16,088 nucleotides of DNA from an uncultured Asticcacaulis sp. (GTDB lineage: Bacteria > Pseudomonadota > Alphaproteobacteria > Caulobacterales > Caulobacteraceae). Of this stretch, positions 1-7,302 are shown one piece after another. Positions within the stretch are counted from its first letter, which is position 1. Each line of letters begins with the position of its first letter. The DNA lies in the NCBI GenBank assembly GCA_946480125.1, contig CAMLIY010000046.1, positions 1-16,088 on the forward strand, written 5' to 3'. The position numbers and the translations under genes are program-made. Under the pieces are notes generated by a model. It ran no database searches, was not told the origin of the DNA, and was given only the letters and a program-made list of their open reading frames with translations.

Positions 1-66
1 GAAAAGATCTCGATCGTGGTGACACGCCAGGCCAATGTTTATGACTATATGGCGATCGGCTCGTAA
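1..66 (+). CDS. C-terminal end of an unidentified protein
   Basis: The first 66 bases read as 21 sense codons followed by TAA, giving a C-terminus that ends in VYDYMAIGS. Third codon positions are rich in G and C, like the certain genes of this window, which supports real coding. The piece is too short to assign to a family and I do not recognise it. The 89 bases between this stop and the tRNA hold no other gene. They include GCTATCTG at 128-135, which partly resembles the alphaproteobacterial housekeeping -10 element (GCTANAWC) and could belong to the tRNA promoter, but no convincing -35 element accompanies it. Confidence 0.55.
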   Translation, partial: EKISIVVTRQANVYDYMAIGS

Positions 67-155
67 GCGCCGCCACTAATATTTTGGGATAGTTGTGATT
101 AAGGGCTTCCCAAAGCGTGAAAGTGTTGCTATCTGCGCCCCTCTCCGGATGGCTT

Positions 156-240
156 GCGGTCATGGCGGAATTGGTAGACGCGCAGCGTTGAGGTCGCTGT
201 GGGGCAACCCGTGGAAGTTCGAGTCTTCTTGACCGCACCA
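156..240 (+). tRNA. tRNA-Leu, anticodon GAG
   Basis: An 85-base class II tRNA. The acceptor stem GCGGTCA (156-162) pairs fully with TGACCGC (230-236), followed by discriminator A and an encoded CCA (238-240). The anticodon stem CAGCG/CGCTG encloses the loop TTGAGGT, placing anticodon GAG at 190-192, which reads CUC and CUU leucine codons. A long variable arm of the kind found in tRNA-Leu (about TGGGGCAACCCG) precedes the T arm with its TTCGAGT loop. The T stem has one G-U pair. The D-arm sequence GGCGGAATTGGTAGACGCGC is typical of bacterial leucine tRNAs. No clear terminator is seen between it and mgtE. Confidence 0.96.
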
Positions 241-347
241 GCCTTCGTTCATGTTAGAACTAGGTCAGACCAATACCAGGGTCGGATTGACGGAGCCGGT
301 ATCGAATTTGAGGTGCACGCCAGCGCGTAGTAAAAGGAGCCTGAGCG

Positions 348-1856
348 ATGAGCCAGAAGTCCGAAACCCCTCAAAAGCCTGAATTTACTGAACCTGAGAT
401 CATCGCCGTCGCTGCCGCGCCTGTCAAAGAGCGCCGCGACACGCGCGATAATGACGAGATCGATGCCGAGCTGATCACGCCGGAGCAGATCGAGGATTTC
501 GCTCTCAAGGACGATTACGCTCTTAATCCGCAATATATCTCACTGGTTATCGACGCCGCCGATCGCGGTGATGGCCTGCGCCTGCGTGAATTGCTTGACG
601 CCCTGCACTACGCCGATATCGCCGACCTGCTGGGCTTCCTGTCGGAAGACTACCGCGAGGAGGTCATTCCGTGGATTCCCTCCGACGCCCTGGCCGACAT
701 ACTGCCGGAACTCGACGATGATATCCGTGAGGAAGTCATCGAAAGCATGCATACGGCCGATATCGCCGAGGTGTTGCAGGAACTCGATTCCGATGACGCC
801 GCGGCGGTGTTCGAAGACCTTGAGGAAGACCAGCAGAAGGCCGTTCTGGCCGCCATGCCGGAATCCGAACGCGAGGCCATTGTCACCTCGCTCGCCTATG
901 AAGAAGAAACCGCCGGCCGCCTGATGCAGCGCGAAGTCATGGCAGCGCCCAGCTTCTGGACCGTCGGCCACGCGATAGACCACATGCGTGAGGCCGGGCA
1001 CGATCTGCCGGAACTGTTCTTCGACATCTACGTTATCGACCCCAGCCACAAGCCGGTTGGGGCGGTGCCTGTGTCGGTGCTGATGCGGACCAAGCGCGAC
1101 ATGGTGCTGTCGGCGCTGATGGACCCGACGACGGAAATCACCGTCGATATGGACCAGGAAGAGGTCGCCTATATTTTCGAAAAATACCACCTGATCTCGG
1201 CGCCGGTAGTCGATGCCTCCGGGCGGCTGGTGGGGCAGATCACGGTCGATGATATCGTGAATATCATTCAGGCGGAAAACCGTGAAGATATCCTGGCGCT
1301 GGGTGGCGTGTCGGATATTGAAGGCCGAGATACCGGCATCTATGGCATGGTCAAGTCGCGTCTGCCCTGGCTGCTGGTCAACCTGCTGACGGCTTTTGCC
1401 TCAGTCACGGTGATCAGCGCCTTCCAGGGTGAAATCGTCAAAATGGTGGCTCTGGCGGCGCTTATGCCCGTTGTGGCATCCATCGGCGGTAATTTCGGCA
1501 CTCAGGCCCTCACCGTGGCCGTGCGGGCGCTGTCGGCACGTGAATTGACAGCGGCTAATGCCCCGCGCACCTTGTGGCGCGAAATTGTTTCCGGCTGGCT
1601 GGTCGGTGCCTGCGTTGCCATTGGCCTGGCCGTGGTCACACTGATCTTCTGGCACGACGCCAAGCTGGCGGCGGTGATTGCCGGCGCCATTCTGATCAAT
1701 TTCACCATGGCGGCCCTGGCAGGGACACTGATCCCGATGGCGGCGGCAAAATTCGGCATCGATCCGGCGGGGGCTTCGCCTATCTTTGTGACTCTTGTTA
1801 CCGATTTCTGTGGCTTTTTCAGTTTCCTTGGTCTGGCTGCCATAATAATCCTGTAA
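348..1856 (+). CDS. mgtE: Magnesium transporter MgtE
   Basis: A 502-residue inner-membrane Mg2+ channel/transporter. After an unstructured acidic N-terminus of about 50 residues comes the helical MgtE N domain (about 60-180, with repeats such as LHYADIADLL and MHTADIAEVL). Two CBS domains follow (about 192-310), then five predicted membrane segments (about 340-502). The family's conserved pore region is visible as SIGGNFGTQAL (Asn382). The membrane Asp of the last segment is present in TLVTDFCGF (Asp486). In characterised homologues the N and CBS domains sense cytoplasmic Mg2+ and close the pore. The ATG has a strong ribosome site, AAGGAG at 334-339, eight bases upstream. TTGACGG at 287-293 resembles an alphaproteobacterial -35 box but lacks a good -10 partner. 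I see no magnesium riboswitch in the 107 bases after the tRNA. The gene appears to stand alone. Confidence 0.97.
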   Translation: MSQKSETPQKPEFTEPEIIAVAAAPVKERRDTRDNDEIDAELITPEQIEDFALKDDYALNPQYISLVIDAADRGDGLRLRELLDALHYADIADLLGFLSEDYREEVIPWIPSDALADILPELDDDIREEVIESMHTADIAEVLQELDSDDAAAVFEDLEEDQQKAVLAAMPESEREAIVTSLAYEEETAGRLMQREVMAAPSFWTVGHAIDHMREAGHDLPELFFDIYVIDPSHKPVGAVPVSVLMRTKRDMVLSALMDPTTEITVDMDQEEVAYIFEKYHLISAPVVDASGRLVGQITVDDIVNIIQAENREDILALGGVSDIEGRDTGIYGMVKSRLPWLLVNLLTAFASVTVISAFQGEIVKMVALAALMPVVASIGGNFGTQALTVAVRALSARELTAANAPRTLWREIVSGWLVGACVAIGLAVVTLIFWHDAKLAAVIAGAILINFTMAALAGTLIPMAAAKFGIDPAGASPIFVTLVTDFCGFFSFLGLAAIIIL

Positions 1857-1864
1857 ATCTTAAA

Positions 1865-1880
1865 TGGTCTGTGGTTTGCT
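1865..1880 (+). promoter_or_regulatory. Candidate sigma-54 promoter of spmX
   Basis: TGG at 1865-1867 and TTTGCT at 1875-1880 give the sigma-54 spacing exactly: GG (1866-1867), ten bases, GC (1878-1879). The -12 element matches TTGCW; the -24 element matches only TGG of TGGCAC. Transcription would begin near 1890, leaving a leader of about 105 bases before the spmX ATG at 1996. In Caulobacter crescentus spmX is known to be activated by TacA, a sigma-54-dependent regulator, which makes the site more credible. It lies nine bases after the mgtE stop, so any activator sites would fall within the 3' end of mgtE. The weak -24 half keeps confidence moderate. Confidence 0.5.
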
Positions 1881-1959
1881 AGATCAAAGCACAGGGCCGA
1901 AAACTGTCTTGTTTTGGGTCAGTCGGGCAGTTTGATTAATTTGGACGCCTGTTACGTGT

Positions 1960-1973
1960 TGACCTTGGGGTCA
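1960..1973. repeat. Small inverted repeat in the spmX leader
   Basis: TGACC (1960-1964) and GGTCA (1969-1973) form a perfect five-base dyad around TTGG, 22 bases before the spmX ATG. A related half-site, TTGGGTCAG, occurs at 1914-1922 and matches the right arm region (TGGGGTCAG, 1966-1974) in all but one base. A weaker eight-pair stem (1901-1908 with 1926-1933, one G-U) lies upstream and has no following T tract, so it is a poor terminator for mgtE. The dyad could be an operator or an RNA hairpin near the ribosome site; the sequence does not decide. Confidence 0.4.
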
Positions 1974-1995
1974 GGTTCAGGAACTGGGATTACGG

Positions 1996-4080
1996 ATGAG
2001 GGCGCGTCAAAAAGTCTCCAGGGCGGGGGTCGAGCTCATCAAGAGTTTTGAAGGACTACGCACCAATGCGGCCCGTTTGCCGGATGGCCGCTGGACCCTC
2101 GGCTATGGCCATACCTTCTCCGCCCGTGAAGGCGCCCGGGTGACACAGGAAGACGCCGACGCTCTGTTGCGTTTCGATCTGCTGCCGGTTGTGGATTCAA
2201 TCAATAACCTCATCCTGCTGCCGCTTAACCAGAACCAGTTCGATGCGCTTGTGTCGTTTTGCTTCAATATCGGGGTTGAAAATTTCGCCCAGTCGACCGT
2301 CCTCAAACGCATCAATGAAGGTCGCTTCGCCGAGGCGGCCTTGGCGATGGATAGCTGGCGTTCGGCGGAATTCAATGGACAGACCTACGTCCTGGCCCCG
2401 CTGATCCGGCGTCGTGCCGCTGAAAAAAACCTCTTCCTGACACCGGAAGATATCAGCCATCAGGCCGCCACCCTGGGCCGGCCGGTCGAAGATGTCGTCC
2501 CCCCCGCCGTCACCGTGCCGGAACCTGGCCATATAAATCCGTATGCGTCTGCCGCCCAGGCAGTGCAGCGCCAGGTTATCGACCTCCATACCCGCACGGA
2601 AACGGTAGCCGAAAACCTGCATCAAGGCATTCAGGCGCCGGTTAAGGCGGTCGAAGACACTGACGCCTCTGTTGCGGCGGCGGGCATGAATATTGATTTC
2701 CAAGCCACCATTGCGCGCGCCGAGGCAGAACAACAGCGACTTGAGGACGCGCGCCGGGCGGAAACCTTGCGTCTTGAGGCAGAGCGCCTGGAAGCCCAAA
2801 GACAGGCGGAAGCCCTGGCAGCGGTCCGTGCGGCTGAAACCGCACGTCTGGAGCAGGCCAAGGTGGAGCAGGCCAGGCTGGAGCAAGAACGCCTTGAGCA
2901 ATGGCGTGAGGCACAGGCGCGTATCGAAGCGGAACGGGCTGAAGCGGCGCGCATGGATAGCCTGCGGGCCGAGGCTGTTCGTCAGGAGCAGATACGCTTG
3001 GAACAGCTAAGGCTGGAGCAAGAACGAATTGAGGCTGAGCGTCTCGATCAGGTGCGTATCGAAAACGAACGCCTGGAAAGCCAACGCCAGGAAGCTCAGA
3101 ATTTACAAGCCGAACAGGCGCGCCCGGCGCCTCCGATTGACGACGAGGCCGAGCAGGCACGCAAAGCCGAGGCGGCGGCCGCCTTGATGCGGCTTTACTC
3201 CCCCTATGGCGGCGGCAATCTGGGGCGTCCGCTGACGGCGCCTGTCACAAAGCCTGTCAATGAGCCGCAATCCGTGAGGGTGGACAATGTCATTTCGACA
3301 CCGGAACTGGCGAGACAGCCAGATCTGGAGTTTTCCAATCACAGCGTCATTTCGCCTTCGACGGCTGAATCGGCCCCTTTTGAGATTTCCGCGCGCGCCG
3401 AACCCGTAGCGCCCGAGGTCATGCCGCAAATTGTCGATTTTATGCCAAATGGTTCGGCCGCTACCATGCCTGCGCCTGTCATTACGGCGTTTAATCCTTA
3501 CGCAAAACCCGTACCATCATCGACGCCTGTCATGACGGCCGCGTCCGAAACTGTAGATTTGCCCCATCCGGCGCCCGTTGATCAGCCCGCCCCTTCGAAG
3601 GCCCCGCTGACGGCTGATACAGGTCTGCACTGGCGTGATCAGCTCCAGCGTCCTTTGCCTCAGGATTATCAGACGCCGCAAGCCTCGCATAACATTCTGT
3701 CGGAACCTGGACAGCCTTTCCTGCGCGCCGGCCCATCATCCAATTTCCAGACCGCCGCTTATGAGGACGATAATGAGGCGTGGATGATGAATGGCGACCG
3801 CATCGCACTGTCTGCGGAAGAGGATGCGCAAGAAGGCGACACCTTATGGCAGATGATCATGAAAACCCTGTGGCTGATTACCATTAGCGGCATTGGTCTG
3901 GGCTGCCTTGGCGCCGCCACGGGCGCCTGGTGGCAGGCAACGCATGATCAGACTGTAATCCGTAACGGTATGGTCGATACCTATACCTTCATTTCCATAA
4001 GCACGGCAGCCCTTGGCATACTTTTTGTGTCGATATCAGTGTGGTTGATCATGAAGCGTTTGGGCGGACTCAAGGACTAG
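1996..4080 (+). CDS. spmX: SpmX, lysozyme-like stalked-pole organiser
   Basis: A 694-residue protein with the SpmX architecture. A GH24 muramidase-like domain spans about 8-150 (GVELIKSFEG with Glu19, WTLGYGHT, then NQFDALVSFCFNIGV). A Glu/Arg/Gln-rich helical or coiled-coil stretch covers about 234-375. A proline-rich linker runs to about 610, and two membrane segments close the protein (about 622-645 and 661-685). In Caulobacter, SpmX localises to the stalked pole through PopZ and recruits and activates the kinase DivJ; in Asticcacaulis it sets stalk position. At about 430 residues the Caulobacter protein is much shorter, the excess here being in the middle. The lysozyme Asp is not at its usual place: Leu28 sits there and Asp30 is two residues on. 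The ATG has only a weak ribosome site. The stop overlaps the convergent phospholipase gene by four bases (CTAG). An ordinary endolysin is unlikely given the domain layout. Confidence 0.88.
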   Translation: MRARQKVSRAGVELIKSFEGLRTNAARLPDGRWTLGYGHTFSAREGARVTQEDADALLRFDLLPVVDSINNLILLPLNQNQFDALVSFCFNIGVENFAQSTVLKRINEGRFAEAALAMDSWRSAEFNGQTYVLAPLIRRRAAEKNLFLTPEDISHQAATLGRPVEDVVPPAVTVPEPGHINPYASAAQAVQRQVIDLHTRTETVAENLHQGIQAPVKAVEDTDASVAAAGMNIDFQATIARAEAEQQRLEDARRAETLRLEAERLEAQRQAEALAAVRAAETARLEQAKVEQARLEQERLEQWREAQARIEAERAEAARMDSLRAEAVRQEQIRLEQLRLEQERIEAERLDQVRIENERLESQRQEAQNLQAEQARPAPPIDDEAEQARKAEAAAALMRLYSPYGGGNLGRPLTAPVTKPVNEPQSVRVDNVISTPELARQPDLEFSNHSVISPSTAESAPFEISARAEPVAPEVMPQIVDFMPNGSAATMPAPVITAFNPYAKPVPSSTPVMTAASETVDLPHPAPVDQPAPSKAPLTADTGLHWRDQLQRPLPQDYQTPQASHNILSEPGQPFLRAGPSSNFQTAAYEDDNEAWMMNGDRIALSAEEDAQEGDTLWQMIMKTLWLITISGIGLGCLGAATGAWWQATHDQTVIRNGMVDTYTFISISTAALGILFVSISVWLIMKRLGGLKD
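2698..3120 (+). repeat. Low-complexity helical repeat region within spmX
   Basis: This stretch encodes about 140 residues built almost only of E, R, Q, A and L, with recurrent RLEQER, RLEAER and RIEAER units. It is predicted to form a long single helix or coiled coil. At DNA level the 17 bases AGGCTGGAGCAAGAACG occur identically at 2875-2891 and 3010-3026. They lie 135 bases (45 codons) apart and in the same frame, which suggests growth by internal duplication. Such a region may vary in length between strains. Confidence 0.8.
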
Positions 4081-5891
4081 GCTTTTCGCCCCAGTTTCTC
4101 TGGCGGTTCTACGGCTATCGCCATATAGCTGTCATCAGGCGTGAAAGCCGGAATGTTGGGATGTATGCTGCGTCCAAGCTTACGCAGGGTCGTTACCGGC
4201 GAATCAAGCTGCGCCAAGGTTGCCACGGTTGTCTGGTATCCACTCTCCACCGCCTTGTCATAGGCCTTCCAGTCACGGATTTCGACGCCTTCAGGTTCGG
4301 GTATGATCAACAGGTCGGTGGCCGCGCGTGACAGGGCCAGGTCGGCGGCGGTGGTGATGGTGGCCGATCTCATCATGACCGAAACGATCGGTGGTCCTCT
4401 CCGCCAGTCGCCTTTGGCGAACCATGAACCCAGATTTTTCGGTACACTCAGCGCTCGCGGATCAAGTCCGCGCGCTCTGGTGACATCAACGCCGATAACG
4501 GTGCCCAGATGGGTATTGCGCATCATGGTGGCGGGGAAGGAGCGCATCACCGCGCCATCTACCAGCACCTGACCGTCCTCTACAACGGGCGGCAACACAC
4601 CCGGTAAAGAAATGGAAGCCCGTAACGCCTGGCGAAGCAGGCCGGTTTTGTGGACCTTCAATACGCCGGTGGTCAGGTTGGACGACAGGCAGAAATAGGG
4701 GATCGGCATATCTTCGATCTGAATGTCGCCGAAATGTTTTTCCAGTCGCTTGTTGACCTTGGCGCCGGATACCATCGAAATGAACGGCATAACCACATCG
4801 TCAAGCGGGGAGGAGTTCACAAAGGCGTCGCGGATGCGCCAGTCGATTTCGGCCTCGTTCCAGCCGAGCGCCAGACTGGCGGCCAGGATGGCGCCCATGG
4901 AGGAGCCGCAGACAAAATCGATGGGTATGTGGGCTTCACGCAGGGCCTGAATGGCGCCGATCTCCGCAAAAGCGCGGGCGCCGCCACCCGAAAAGACCAC
5001 ACCGACGCTATGCCCGGTGACGATGCGCGCCAGTCGGGCGGCGTCATTGACATTTTCAGGATGTGTGTGAAACCAGCGGGTCGGTTCGATAACGTTGAGC
5101 CAGGCCTTTGTGCGACCGGGAATATGCGGCCGGCTGTCGCCTGGATAAAGCAGAATCAGGTCTGGCGCACGATGGAGCAGTGACTTTTCCCAGGCGCTGG
5201 CCATGGCGTCGGGTGCGCGCTCGGCATTGGCCAGCAGGAAGACGTGGTCGACCTGGCGTGCGCTCAGGAGCCGCCAGTGACTTTCATGACATTCAGCCAC
5301 ATGCAGCACATAGTCATTTTCCGCTTCGATTTGCGTGAAGGCTTCGGGCGATGTGCCGTGGAAGCTCTTGTCGATGACAGCAACCTTGTAGCCCAGTGCA
5401 CGCACCTGATCCGCCACGCGATCAACCAGCGGACGCACAGGCTGATCGCAGATGGCATAAAAAGCGAAGACATTGGGCGTGACGTTGGGCATTTCACGCT
5501 TGGCGCGTTCGATCATTTTCTTAGACAGGGCCAGTGTCAGTTCGGGACGCGATTCCATGGCGGTGAAGAAGTCCTCACGCGGCATGGCCAGGAGGTCGGA
5601 ATCGCGCAGGGCCATGACGGTTGAGGTATGAGCGGTGCCGGCGATCAGAGACATTTCGCCCACTGGTTCCCCAGGACGGATAATGCCAATCAACGATAGT
5701 TCGTCGTGGTCTTCATCATGGCGAAACGCACCGAGCCGGCCTGAACGAAGCAGATAAAGGTGATCCGATTCGTCACCGGCGCTGAACAGGCGGGATCCAC
5801 CAGGCAGAGAGATCAGGCTGGCGCTCTGACCCAGGGCCGTGCCGAAGAGGCTTTCCAGCGCCGCTTGCAATGAGGGAGTGTCCTTGGCCAT
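4077..5891 (-). CDS. Patatin-like phospholipase with N-terminal cNMP-binding-like domain
   Basis: A 604-residue protein of the bacterial neuropathy-target-esterase type. Residues about 20-130 form a cyclic-nucleotide-binding-like beta barrel (GEPVGEMSLIAGTAHTSTV). About 140-290 is an alpha/beta segment without a P-loop. About 295-500 is the patatin domain, with oxyanion loop GGGAR (302-306), nucleophile GSSMG (Ser331) and dyad DGA (Asp445). The family hydrolyses phospholipid or lysophospholipid acyl esters with a Ser-Asp dyad. The phosphate-binding Arg of active cNMP domains is replaced by His88, so ordinary cAMP or cGMP binding is doubtful. There is no signal peptide or clear membrane segment. 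The 113 bases upstream, shared with the divergent DUF1489 gene, are AT-rich and probably hold both promoters, but I cannot place them. Catalytic assignment is firm; substrate is not. Confidence 0.93.
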   Translation of the reverse strand: MAKDTPSLQAALESLFGTALGQSASLISLPGGSRLFSAGDESDHLYLLRSGRLGAFRHDEDHDELSLIGIIRPGEPVGEMSLIAGTAHTSTVMALRDSDLLAMPREDFFTAMESRPELTLALSKKMIERAKREMPNVTPNVFAFYAICDQPVRPLVDRVADQVRALGYKVAVIDKSFHGTSPEAFTQIEAENDYVLHVAECHESHWRLLSARQVDHVFLLANAERAPDAMASAWEKSLLHRAPDLILLYPGDSRPHIPGRTKAWLNVIEPTRWFHTHPENVNDAARLARIVTGHSVGVVFSGGGARAFAEIGAIQALREAHIPIDFVCGSSMGAILAASLALGWNEAEIDWRIRDAFVNSSPLDDVVMPFISMVSGAKVNKRLEKHFGDIQIEDMPIPYFCLSSNLTTGVLKVHKTGLLRQALRASISLPGVLPPVVEDGQVLVDGAVMRSFPATMMRNTHLGTVIGVDVTRARGLDPRALSVPKNLGSWFAKGDWRRGPPIVSVMMRSATITTAADLALSRAATDLLIIPEPEGVEIRDWKAYDKAVESGYQTTVATLAQLDSPVTTLRKLGRSIHPNIPAFTPDDSYMAIAVEPPEKLGRKA

Positions 5892-6004
5892 ACTCTACAC
5901 AAAACCTCTATCGTCGTTTGGACACACTTTTGGTATAGAAGTGCGCCCGATTTGCTTCTAAATATTTAAGCTTCTTTTTTAACGCTGTTAAGGCTTGAGT
6001 CCGT

Positions 6005-6394
6005 TTGAGTGATATTCATCTGGTAAAATTATGCGTAGGGGCTGATAGCCTCGATGACTTGCGGGGCTGGGAAAAAGCGCAGGGAGAAATCTCATATATC
6101 CATACGCGCAACCGTCCGACGCGCTGGGAGGAACTGCTGGATGGCGGTTCGCTCTACTGGGTGATCAAAGGGGTAATCCTGTGCCGGCGCGAGATCGTCT
6201 CGTTTGATGAAGAGGCAGACCATTGGCGCATAGGTTTGTCTACAAAGAACTTCCTGACAGAGGCTCAGCCGCGCCGGGCCTTCCAGGGCTGGCGTTACCT
6301 CAAGCCGGAAGATGCGCCGCGCGATATCATCGAGGGCGAAGCCGACCTCCCGCCGGATATGATGAAGGCGCTGAAAGAAGCAGGCGTATGGTAG
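6005..6394 (+). CDS. DUF1489 family protein, TTG start
   Basis: A 129-residue soluble protein. The N-terminal SDIHLVKLCVGADSLDDL, the central LDGGSLYWVIKGVILCR and the later RRAFQGWRYLKPEDAPRD are the hallmarks of DUF1489, a family of unknown function largely confined to Alphaproteobacteria. The start must be the TTG at 6005: an in-frame TGA lies at 5996-5998 and the conserved N-terminal motif begins at once after it. AAGG at 5990-5993 may serve as ribosome site. A GANTC methylation site (GAGTC, 5997-6001) lies directly before the start codon. It converges on panC with one base between the two stop codons, so the two transcripts probably overlap. I know no function for it. Confidence 0.9.
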   Translation: MSDIHLVKLCVGADSLDDLRGWEKAQGEISYIHTRNRPTRWEELLDGGSLYWVIKGVILCRREIVSFDEEADHWRIGLSTKNFLTEAQPRRAFQGWRYLKPEDAPRDIIEGEADLPPDMMKALKEAGVW

Positions 6395-6395
6395 C

Positions 6396-7235
6396 TCAGA
6401 CGGCTATGTTATCGATCAAACGGGTCTTGCCGAGCCACAGGGCGGCCAGAAGGCGACGGGATTTTGTCTCCGGTGTAATGTCGCCAAGCGTATCGGCATC
6501 GCGCAGGGCGATATAGTCGATCGGGCCGAAACCGGCGTTTTTCAGGTCTGCCTTCGCCTGCTCGATATCCGCACCATCACGAATAGCCTCCAGCGTCTGA
6601 TGCAGTTTCGGGGCAATGGCGCGTTCTTCGGGGGTGAGATAGGCATTGCGCGAGGAGAGGGCGAGGCCATCGGCTTCACGCACGGTTGGCATGCCCACAA
6701 TCTCTATACCCATGTCGAAGTCACGCACCATGGCGCGGACAACGGCCAGTTGCTGGAAATCTTTTTCACCAAATACCGCCACATCCGGACGCACCTGGTT
6801 GAACAGTTTCGACACCACTGTGGCGACGCCGGAGAAGAACTGCGGCCGAAAATCGGTTTCAAGGTCCAGCGCCGGACCGTTCATTTCAATACGGCTGACG
6901 AAATTGCCCGGATAAAGGACATCGACGGTTGGCAGGTAAACCAGATCGCAGCCGACGCTTTGCAGACGGGCAATATCGCCGGCCTCATCACGCGGATAGC
7001 GGTCGAGATCTTCTGTCGGGGCGAATTGCAGGGGGTTGACGAAGATAGACACAACCACCTTGTCACACAGGGATTTGGCGTGACGGACGAGCGCCAGATG
7101 GCCATCATGCAAGGCGCCCATGGTGGGAACAAACCCGATGGTGGCGCCGTGAGCACGCAAACTGGCCAACTCTGCCTTAAGGGCAGGCAGGGTGCGAACG
7201 TGGAGGGTTTCAAAAGGACGGGTGGTATCCGGCAT
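6396..7235 (-). CDS. panC: Pantoate--beta-alanine ligase PanC
   Basis: A 279-residue cytoplasmic enzyme that joins D-pantoate and beta-alanine, using ATP, to give pantothenate for coenzyme A synthesis. Signature features are in order: PTMGALHDGH with the HxGH nucleotide motif (His43, His46), FVNPLQF (66-72), the pantoate region around DFRPQFFSGVATVV, FGEKD (155-159) and the KMSKS-like SSRN (194-197). The length is normal for the family. panB is not adjacent, so the pathway is split in this genome. The 67-base region shared with the divergent lipoprotein gene contains TTAACCAT (7251-7258), which is like a CtrA half-site, and GCTAACCC (7263-7270), a partial -10-like element for the plus strand. 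The panC ribosome site is weak. Confidence 0.97.
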   Translation of the reverse strand: MPDTTRPFETLHVRTLPALKAELASLRAHGATIGFVPTMGALHDGHLALVRHAKSLCDKVVVSIFVNPLQFAPTEDLDRYPRDEAGDIARLQSVGCDLVYLPTVDVLYPGNFVSRIEMNGPALDLETDFRPQFFSGVATVVSKLFNQVRPDVAVFGEKDFQQLAVVRAMVRDFDMGIEIVGMPTVREADGLALSSRNAYLTPEERAIAPKLHQTLEAIRDGADIEQAKADLKNAGFGPIDYIALRDADTLGDITPETKSRRLLAALWLGKTRLIDNIAV

Positions 7236-7302
7236 ATCAATTATCCGTTATTAACCATCTTCGCTAACCCTATTTTCGCGGGTCAGGCGCATAATCGGCC
7301 TT

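Noticed and set aside
241..347. Magnesium riboswitch before mgtE
   Set aside because: Only short inverted repeats such as GGTCAGACC (263-271) are present, the gap is too short for an M-box, and no conserved riboswitch core is seen.
540..1190. A 216-codon minus-strand frame opposite mgtE
   Set aside because: It has no recognisable motif, and mgtE on the plus strand is certain.
1901..1933. Intrinsic terminator for mgtE
   Set aside because: The stem has eight pairs with a G-U and a 17-base loop, and no T tract follows. It lies downstream of the spmX promoter candidate.
1996..2450. A prophage endolysin, implying phage remnants
   Set aside because: The muramidase-like domain is joined to an SpmX-type middle and two C-terminal membrane segments, with no phage genes nearby.
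2197..2901. Minus-strand open frames opposite spmX, up to 234 codons
   Set aside because: They mirror the muramidase and helical regions of spmX and show no domain or start signal.
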